A stretch of DNA of 64,000 nucleotides, from contig OZ241896.1 in assembly GCA_965203565.1 (NCBI GenBank), positions 1,488,001 to 1,552,000 on the forward strand. The letters are read 5' to 3'. Position numbers and translations under genes: made by a program. Under the pieces are notes generated by a model. It was given only the letters and a program-made list of their open reading frames with translations, ran no database searches and was not told the DNA's origin. Position 1 is the first letter of the stretch; each line of letters starts with the position of its first letter. The DNA comes from JAAXGX01 sp965203565 (GTDB taxonomy: Bacteria; Acidobacteriota; Vicinamibacteria; Vicinamibacterales; UBA8438). Below are positions 58,614-64,000 of this stretch, in pieces.

Positions 58614-60530
58614 ATGCCCCTCGAAACCGCGCCGGTTCCGACCCCTGTTTCGCCTTCCGTCCACCCTGTCCTTCCTCCGACGGCGCGCACCGATTCGATG
58701 GACGGACCGTGTTCACCAGACGGCTTCCCGGCGGCGAATGACGCCGCTTTCATTCCGGACCAACCCGATGCCGATCTCAACCGGTTGGGTGACCGGATCG
58801 CCGAACTCTCCGCCCGCATCCAGGCCGCCACCTATCAGCCCGTGGTGAAAGTCTCCGCTGCATTCGAGCAGCGATGCATCCCGCCTGACGGCGTTGTTCG
58901 TCGGTTGCGTATGCCCAATATGCGCCCTCCTCACGCCTTGTCAGGCGAGCGCCTCGCCGCTCTCGGTGCGACGCGGGATTCCACCACGGGCTGTTATGCT
59001 CTGCTCGCCCTCATCCGCCGATTCGACGAGCAGGGCGGCTGGCGGCCGGGCGGCTTCTCCTCCTGCGCCCACTGGCTGAGCTGGCGCACCGGGCTCGCCC
59101 CCGGCGCCGCCCGCGAGAAGGTGCGCGTCGCCCACGCCCTGGCCTCGCTGCCCCGGATCAGCGCCGCGATGCAGCGCGGGCAGGTCTCCTACTCGAAGGT
59201 GCGGGCGCTGACCCGCGTGGCGACGCCGGAGAACGAAGCGGCGCTGCTCGACGTCGCGCTTGCCGGGACGGCGGTGCACGTCGAACAGGTGACGCGGGCA
59301 TGGCGGCGGGTGGACTGGGCGACGGAGATCGCCGAGGACGGACGGCGACACGCGCACCGGGAGCTGCGGACCTGGGTGGACGACGACGGGATGGTGGTGA
59401 TCCGGGGACGGCTCGCGCCGGAGGTCGGGGCGGCGGTGCTGCGGGCGCTCGACGCGGCGAGCGAGCAGTTGCGGACGGAGGCGGCGGACGCTCCGGAGGA
59501 AGACGCGCCCGAGGCGTCGTCGGAGCAGCGGCGGGCGGATGCGCTCGGCCGGGTGGCGGAAGCGGCGCTGTCGGCGAAGCTGGACCCCGGGACGGCGGGC
59601 GACCGGTACCAGGTGGTGCTGCATGTGGACGCCGCGACGCTGGCGCACGGCGCGGCGGCGGCGCAGGGAGCGGATCACCCGACGTACGTTCCCGCGGGAA
59701 CGTCTTCGGTCGTCCGACCCACAGCGGCCGGCCGCGCTGCGGCAATCCGCCAGCCGGGAGGCGACAACGCGGCAAACATCGGCGACCCGCAGGATGCGGC
59801 TGGCGACTCGGTGGACTCGGCGCCGACGGGCGCCGCATCGACCGGAGGAGAGCACGTTCCCGCGGGAACGCGGCGGGCGGCGGGAGGCGCTGACGGGTCA
59901 GGTCTCGGCGACGCTGCTCGCGCCGCGCATGGTCAGGCGGTGCTGGAGGACGCCGGCGGGCTGCGCGTCTCCGCGGAAACGGCGCGCCGGCTGGCGTGTG
60001 ACGCCGGGCGGGTCGTCATGACCCACAGCGACGCCGGGCAGGTGCTCGGCGTCGGCCGGAAGACGCGCATGATCCCGCCGGCGCTGCGCCGTGCGCTCGC
60101 CGCGCGGGACCGCCGTTGCCGCTTCCCGGGCTGCACGGCCCGGCGGTGCGATGCGCACCACGTCCGGCACTGGGCGCACGGCGGCGCGACCCGGCTCGAC
60201 AACTTGGTGCAGCTTTGCCGGCGGCATCACCGGGCCGTGCACGAAGGCGGATTGCAGGTGATGCTCGACGACACGGGCGCGGTTCGCTTCACGCGGGCGG
60301 ACGGCCGGCCGCTGCCGGAGGTTCCGGAGCCGCCGCGCTGGACGGGGGCGGCGCTGGCGCCGGTGGACGCGCGGCTGGCGGCGGCGGGGATCGCGATCGG
60401 GCCAGGTGCGGCGACGCCGGCGTGGACCGGGGAGCGGCTGGATCTCGGCTGGGCGATGCGCGTGCTGTGGCGTCCGCGCGCGAGTCCGACCGGCGCCGCG
60501 TCGGACGGGCCGCCGCCTCCGCCGGCGTGA
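58614..60530 (+). CDS. HNH endonuclease, DUF222 family, carrying an in-frame palindromic element
   Basis: The 638-residue protein has the usual DUF222 N-terminus (LNRLGDRIAELSARIQAATY, then ALLALIRRFDEQGGWRP, HWLSWRTGLAPGAAREKVRVA). The C-terminal HNH site is RCRFPGCTARRCDAHHVRHWA and DNLVQLCRRHHRAVHEGG. Residues 75-128 (QPVVKVSAAFEQRCIPPDGV onward) are encoded by palindromic copy J and are absent from the family consensus; sequence on either side joins at a tyrosine codon. The 54-codon insert has no stop and keeps the frame, so a full-length chimeric protein is possible. The long Gly/Ala middle near 360-450 also appears unusual. Confidence 0.85.
   Translation: MPLETAPVPTPVSPSVHPVLPPTARTDSMDGPCSPDGFPAANDAAFIPDQPDADLNRLGDRIAELSARIQAATYQPVVKVSAAFEQRCIPPDGVVRRLRMPNMRPPHALSGERLAALGATRDSTTGCYALLALIRRFDEQGGWRPGGFSSCAHWLSWRTGLAPGAAREKVRVAHALASLPRISAAMQRGQVSYSKVRALTRVATPENEAALLDVALAGTAVHVEQVTRAWRRVDWATEIAEDGRRHAHRELRTWVDDDGMVVIRGRLAPEVGAAVLRALDAASEQLRTEAADAPEEDAPEASSEQRRADALGRVAEAALSAKLDPGTAGDRYQVVLHVDAATLAHGAAAAQGADHPTYVPAGTSSVVRPTAAGRAAAIRQPGGDNAANIGDPQDAAGDSVDSAPTGAASTGGEHVPAGTRRAAGGADGSGLGDAARAAHGQAVLEDAGGLRVSAETARRLACDAGRVVMTHSDAGQVLGVGRKTRMIPPALRRALAARDRRCRFPGCTARRCDAHHVRHWAHGGATRLDNLVQLCRRHHRAVHEGGLQVMLDDTGAVRFTRADGRPLPEVPEPPRWTGAALAPVDARLAAAGIAIGPGAATPAWTGERLDLGWAMRVLWRPRASPTGAASDGPPPPPA
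58836..58993 (+). mobile_element. 158-bp palindromic element, copy J, in frame inside an HNH gene
   Basis: Left end CAGCCCGTGGTGAAAG, right end CCACCACGGGCTG. The flanks are CTAT (58832-58835) and TTAT (58994-58997), one mismatch. With the duplication the insertion adds 162 bp. The only stop-free plus-strand frame of the element is the one used by the host gene. Confidence 0.92.
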
Positions 60531-60592
60531 CACGGTGGTGGGACCGGCGCTGCTCGTCCGCGCGCGGAGACCGACGTTTCCGCCGGCGCCGC

Positions 60593-60762
60593 CCGTGCCC
60601 CGCGGGTGCGCCACCGGCCCGCTGCTGCCCCGAACTCGCCACCGACCGCTCTCGTGACGCCCCGGACGGTGTCAGCGAGCTGAGCAGCCGATCTCAATCC
60701 ATGGTGAACTGAACCGGCCAGAATAATTGTCGCCAAGCGGCCAAAGTAGTTGACGCCGAACA
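60593..60762 (+). mobile_element. second right-end remnant of IS21 no. 1
   Basis: Matches the last ~260 bases of IS21 no. 1 with an internal deletion, ending GACGCCGAACA. The repeats GCCAGAATAATTGTCGCC and GCCAAAGTAGTTGACG are preserved. It follows the HNH gene and carries no gene. Confidence 0.7.
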
Positions 60763-60766
60763 CTTG

Positions 60767-60829
60767 TCATCCGAACGCCCCACCGACCTGCCTGGGGCGC
60801 GTGCGCAATTCCCGCATCGTGACGACCTT
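60767..60829 (-). pseudogene. N-terminal fragment of a Phd/YefM antitoxin (copy 1)
   Basis: Read leftward it encodes MKVVTMRELRTRPRQVGG, the typical start of Phd/YefM antitoxins, cut off by the IS21 end at 60762. The same segment with a longer reading frame recurs at 61747-61911. Confidence 0.5.
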
Positions 60830-60901
60830 CATGGAAGCCAGCATATCCCGCAGCAAGATCGACCGTTGCAGGCCGCGCGCGCCGGGCGTAAGATTCGCTC
60901 C

Positions 60902-61117
60902 ATGGGTTTCGACCAGTCCCCGGCGGCCCTCGTCGCCAGGCTCCGGGCCGCGCTCGAATTGCAGGAAACCGGGTTGAAGTTGCAGCGCCAGAATCTCCGG
61001 CGCCGTCATCCCGACGCGAGCGAAGCCGAAATCGACCGGCTGTTCAGACAGTGGCTCCACGACCGGCCGGGCGACGGCGCCGGACGGCGCATCGAGTGGC
61101 CCCGCCGACGCGCGTGA
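60902..61117 (+). CDS. small helical protein paired with a nucleotidyltransferase
   Basis: The 71-residue protein MGFDQSPAALVARLRAALEL is all alpha-helical in character (LKLQRQNLRRRHPDASEAEIDRLFRQWL). Its stop overlaps the next start (GTGA), like a toxin-antitoxin pair. Similar small proteins frequently precede AbiEii-type nucleotidyltransferases. A shorter homologue with the same start (MGFDQFLAALVAKLRAAG) lies at 61985. Confidence 0.65.
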   Translation: MGFDQSPAALVARLRAALELQETGLKLQRQNLRRRHPDASEAEIDRLFRQWLHDRPGDGAGRRIEWPRRRA

Positions 61118-61701
61118 CCTCGGTCGAAATCGTCTTGCACCGGATTACCGCCGACTTGTCTCAGGTCGGTTGCGCCTTTGCGTTGGTCGGCGGTCTGGCG
61201 GTGTCCGCTCGAACCGAACCGCGGTTCACCCGCGACGTGGACCTGGCCATTGCGGTGACAAGCGATCTGGAAGCCGAAGCGCTTGTCCATCGGTTGCGCG
61301 GGGCCGGCTACCGCATCGGCGCAACCCTGGAGCAGGAGGACGTCGGACGCTTGGCGACGGTGAGTCTCGAGGCCTCCCGCGCGCCACACGCCACCGTCGT
61401 CGATCTGCTGTTCGCATCATCGGGGATCGAGCCGGAGATCGTGACCGAAGCCGAGGCGTTGGATTTTCTGCCCGATCTGAAGGTGAAGGTCGCCACGACC
61501 GGTCACCTGATCGCCCTCAAGGTGCTGTCCCGCAACGACATGACACGCCCGCGGGATCTCGCGGATCTGCGAGCGCTGCTCCGGGCGGCGTCCGGCCACG
61601 ACCTGGAGCGTGCGCGGCGGGCGATCTCACTGATCGTCGCCCGCGGCTACCACCGGGATCGCGATCTTGAGACGGAATTCAATGACCTGCTGCGGGCGTG
61701 A
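61114..61701 (+). CDS. nucleotidyltransferase, AbiEii/AbiGii-toxin-like
   Basis: The 195-residue protein has the polymerase-beta-type motif FALVGGLAVSARTEPRFTRDVDLAI, where GG and DxD (RDVDL) are the catalytic metal ligands, and LIALKVLSRNDMTRPRDLADLRALL, a helical motif of this family. It would transfer nucleotides to an RNA or protein target, in toxin or regulatory systems. The GTG start overlaps the small upstream gene. Confidence 0.8.
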   Translation: MTSVEIVLHRITADLSQVGCAFALVGGLAVSARTEPRFTRDVDLAIAVTSDLEAEALVHRLRGAGYRIGATLEQEDVGRLATVSLEASRAPHATVVDLLFASSGIEPEIVTEAEALDFLPDLKVKVATTGHLIALKVLSRNDMTRPRDLADLRALLRAASGHDLERARRAISLIVARGYHRDRDLETEFNDLLRA

Positions 61702-61715
61702 TCCGGCATGAAATT

Positions 61716-61760
61716 GGTTCCTTTTCACTGGCCACGGGGTCTCTTTTCATGCCGCCGCTA
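61716..61760 (-). mobile_element. terminal fragment related to IS21 no. 2
   Basis: TTCCTTTTCACTGGCCACGG and GTCTCTTTTCATG match the paired terminal repeats of IS21 no. 2 (TCCCTTTTCACATGGCCACG). No gene is attached. It truncates the antitoxin gene at 61747-61911. Confidence 0.6.
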
Positions 61761-61911
61761 CCACGTTTCGTCGACGGCACCGGCGTCTACCGGGAGCAAC
61801 ATCGCTATGGGGTCGTCCGTTGGCTGTGAGGATGGCTTCCCGCTCTGAGCAAAGCGATTCCCGAACCTGCCTGGGGCGCGTGCGCAATTCCCGCATCGTG
61901 ACGACCTTCAT
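61747..61911 (-). pseudogene. Phd/YefM-family antitoxin gene truncated by an IS end (copy 2)
   Basis: It encodes MKVVTMRELRTRPRQVRESL, CSEREAILTANGRPHSDVAPG and then low-complexity residues to a stop inside the IS end. The first ~35 residues look like a Phd antitoxin; the remainder, which would contact a toxin, is missing. Its partner toxin is absent. Confidence 0.6.
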
Positions 61912-61984
61912 GGAAGCCAGTATATATTCCCGCAGCGAGATCGACCGTTGCAGGCCGCGCGCGCTGGGCGTAAGATGTCGGTTC

Positions 61985-62152
61985 ATGGGTTTCGACCAGT
62001 TCCTGGCAGCCCTCGTCGCCAAGCTCCGGGCCGCGGGTGAACCGCGGCTGCTGACCGACATTCAATCGACACCCTGCTTCGCCGGAGAAATTTTGTCAAG
62101 AATCGGATATAGTATTATCATCATGCCGCCGCATACAGTGATGGGAGAATGA
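61985..62152 (+). CDS. hybrid small ORF upstream of and overlapping the SIR2-PIN gene
   Basis: The 55-residue ORF starts MGFDQFLAALVAKLRAAG, a homologue of the small gene at 60902, then changes to unrelated LLTDIQSTPCFAGEILSRIG. It ends in ATGA overlap with the SIR2 gene. It may be a recombination product or a leader translated just before the SIR2 gene. Ribosome site unclear. Confidence 0.45.
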   Translation: MGFDQFLAALVAKLRAAGEPRLLTDIQSTPCFAGEILSRIGYSIIIMPPHTVMGE

Positions 62153-64000
62153 GTTCAGTGACTCCCCCGCAGGGTTCGGCCGAAGAAATCGCGGAGCGGA
62201 TAGCCAACTTCTTCAACAGGCCAAACCCGGTCCTATTTGCCGGATCTGGAGTCAGCAATCGCGTCGGATATCCAACGTGGGCGGAATACATTAGATGCTT
62301 GGCGAATGCTTGCAACCAATACGACGACCAAGACTCAGCACGTCTAATCCTCAGTCGCCTTGACAAGAAACAATATCTTGAAGCAGCTAGTGTTTTCAAG
62401 ACATCGGCAGACATCCCCGTTGGCGAACGGTGGAAAGCCTTGGCCGCTCCGTTTAAGTCCGAAGCTCAAAACCTAGACAGGCTTGATTCGCTCATCAAGC
62501 TTCCCTTTGGAGCCATCGTAACAACCAATTACGACGCCAGTCTGTATCACGCTTATGCCAAAGCCTTCGGGAAATGGCTGCCACAGGTTGATCGCGGTCA
62601 ATTGAAGAGCGTTTCTCAAAGCCGGGACTATTTCATCGCACGAATTCATGGATGTTGCGAAAATCCGACGTCAATGATTGTAGATGTCTCAGACTATCAA
62701 AATGTAAGGAAAGAAGATGATTATCTTGACTTTGTTTTGAACCTGCTTCGGACACGATCATGCTTGTTTTTGGGTTTTTCATTTCTGGACCCAGCCATTG
62801 ACCACGTATTGGGAATCTACGCCGAAAGGAATGGTCCTGCTTTTGACAAACTACACACCGCGCTCGTCCCAAGCGTCGATTCAGAACTCATTGCGAAACT
62901 TAAGAATGTAAACATAGAAACGATCGAATACAACCCTAATGTTGAACACAGCGAGGTGTGGAGAATCGTCCGCCAGGCGCAGGAGGTCGTCGTCGCCAGC
63001 GAACCAGCTTACGTTAACGCTACTTTCGGATGCGGCGGACGGCTTCATCGCTTCCTTGCGTTCACTCATGCACAAGCTCGTGTCCGTTCAGAAGCCCAAC
63101 CAATCGTACATCTGGCTCGGGACGGTTTGATTGCATCCATCGTATCGTCATCAGCAGAACACGTTAGCGATGACGTTGTCCGGCAGGAAGTTGCGCGTCT
63201 GCTTCGGCTGTCAGATGACGAGGCTCAACAGGTTGTTGCGGAATCCATAGATCGTCTCGTCGCGCGCAAGAGCCTCGTGCGCAATGCAGCGACCATGAAG
63301 TGGATCGGGCCACAAGTATCAGAACTCGATCAGGATCTTGACAAACTCGCAAAAGATGTTCTGCACAGAATGCGAGTGCGAAGCGGAGTACGGGGAACTG
63401 GCAGAGACCATCATGCAGCAAAGGTTTTGATCGAGAACACGCTTTTGACTAGAGCGTGGGATCTCGGCGCACATTTTGCCGGTGGAAGCTCTGGCTGGAG
63501 TGCTGACGCCGGTGAAATAGTTGATATCTCACTAAAAGACCTACCGAGTTCCATTCAGCCAGATAATCAGACTGCGCTAGCTCATGCATTGCGGGGACTA
63601 CTGGAGGCTCCCGATGCAGATGAAGCTAAAATTCTTACCAGGGTCGGTCGCATAGCATTTGGCGTGCAACTCGTTCTCGCATCACCCCGTCAAAGTTTAT
63701 TTCATCAGCACGCGCTTCCAAAAGTAATATACTTGGATGCTAACATTTTGCTTCCAACCATTACCGTTGGTCATCCATATTGCTCCACGTACAAAAAAGT
63801 TATCTCAAGGTTTGCTCGTGCGGCACGGCAAGCCGGAGTTCATTTCACTATTGCTACCGGGCGCCAGTTTCTAAATGAGATCGTGGCTCATCGCAAACGC
63901 GCCATCGAGATAGTTGAGTCGTCAAAACTTGAAGACCCCGACAATCTTCGTCGTCATATACAATTTCATTCTGCCATCAACACGAACGTATACATAGGCG
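62149..64000 (+). CDS. SIR2-PIN fusion protein (3' end outside window), candidate phage-defence effector
   Basis: The frame is open from ATG 62149 to the window edge (617 codons). The N-terminal SIR2-like domain has the NAD-binding loop VLFAGSGVSNRVGYPTW (32-36), TTNYD (125-129, catalytic Asn127) and IHG (His167), then LFLGFSFLDPAIDHVLGIY. A middle helical region follows (VVRQEVARLLRLSDDEAQQV). From residue 525, VIYLDANILLPTI (Asp530) and NEIVAHRKRA look like a PIN-type nuclease core. SIR2 enzymes of defence systems deplete NAD; a fused RNase is unusual. Base composition is far more A+T-rich than the surroundings, which signals transfer. Upstream GGGAG and a TTGTCA/TATCAT promoter are visible. 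Confidence 0.78.
   Translation, partial: MSSVTPPQGSAEEIAERIANFFNRPNPVLFAGSGVSNRVGYPTWAEYIRCLANACNQYDDQDSARLILSRLDKKQYLEAASVFKTSADIPVGERWKALAAPFKSEAQNLDRLDSLIKLPFGAIVTTNYDASLYHAYAKAFGKWLPQVDRGQLKSVSQSRDYFIARIHGCCENPTSMIVDVSDYQNVRKEDDYLDFVLNLLRTRSCLFLGFSFLDPAIDHVLGIYAERNGPAFDKLHTALVPSVDSELIAKLKNVNIETIEYNPNVEHSEVWRIVRQAQEVVVASEPAYVNATFGCGGRLHRFLAFTHAQARVRSEAQPIVHLARDGLIASIVSSSAEHVSDDVVRQEVARLLRLSDDEAQQVVAESIDRLVARKSLVRNAATMKWIGPQVSELDQDLDKLAKDVLHRMRVRSGVRGTGRDHHAAKVLIENTLLTRAWDLGAHFAGGSSGWSADAGEIVDISLKDLPSSIQPDNQTALAHALRGLLEAPDADEAKILTRVGRIAFGVQLVLASPRQSLFHQHALPKVIYLDANILLPTITVGHPYCSTYKKVISRFARAARQAGVHFTIATGRQFLNEIVAHRKRAIEIVESSKLEDPDNLRRHIQFHSAINTNVYIG

Noticed and set aside
3110..58993. CRISPR array
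   Set aside because: The repeats are dispersed in both orientations with no regular spacers and no cas genes are seen.

Overview
The window is a G+C-rich bacterial chromosome segment. Its signature families are Oar/FepA-like TonB-dependent receptors with an N-terminal carboxypeptidase-regulatory domain, WPNWRGP-type PQQ-like beta-propeller proteins, DUF222 HNH endonucleases and a short Cys-rich secreted protein. Together with the dense, sparsely operonic layout these suggest an Acidobacteriota (Vicinamibacteria-like) genome, perhaps from an environmental or host-associated metagenome. That assignment is inference from gene content only. No rRNA or tRNA gene and no CRISPR array was seen.

Layout. 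1-3034: a quinone oxidoreductase (partial), an ACT-domain protein, and dapB-dapA of lysine biosynthesis. 3035-16340: an accessory zone with a Schlafen/AlbA_2 ATP-binding protein, a broken TIGR02391 gene, a large N6-adenine methyltransferase with a possible nuclease head, a duplicated dapA tail, hicAB and vapBC toxin-antitoxin pairs, and two IS21-family elements nested in one small repeat. 16398-47325: a mostly housekeeping and envelope zone with an aminotransferase, two iron-type TonB receptor operons that share a duplicated promoter and structured leader, methionine-sulfoxide repair genes, transketolase, a YyaL-like protein, an isocitrate dehydrogenase family gene, an OsmC-family gene with UGA at the catalytic cysteine, a PLP decarboxylase, a MatC-like transporter, Fic, modABC and an Oar-like receptor. 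47347-64000: a second accessory zone with a three-gene phage-like cassette, gene fragments, a SNF2-DUF3883 helicase split by an amber codon, several broken toxin-antitoxin and defence genes, a ParA ATPase, an HNH endonuclease, an AbiEii-like nucleotidyltransferase pair and, at the right edge, an A+T-richer SIR2-PIN fusion gene.

The feature tying the window together is a small palindromic element of about 158 bp. Its ends are inverted copies of CAGCCCGTGGTG, most full copies are flanked by a 4-bp target duplication, and it carries no transposase. At least ten copies or partial copies lie in 64 kb, most inside or touching genes. Four copies (3110, 10695 composite, 54827, 58836) are exactly 158 bp, so element plus duplication is 162 bp, or 54 codons. 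In the HNH endonuclease gene the copy is in frame with no stop and adds 54 residues, much like Rickettsia palindromic elements. Other copies break istB, a PIN toxin, an HTH gene and a quinone reductase fragment, supply a stop codon, or serve as a landing site for IS21 elements.

Three further points merit attention: the candidate selenocysteine OsmC (36231-36731, minus strand), the duplicated iron-type leader with a compensatory base-pair change and a small upstream ORF (17828-18187 and 21951-22250), and the SIR2-PIN candidate defence protein (62149 to the edge).
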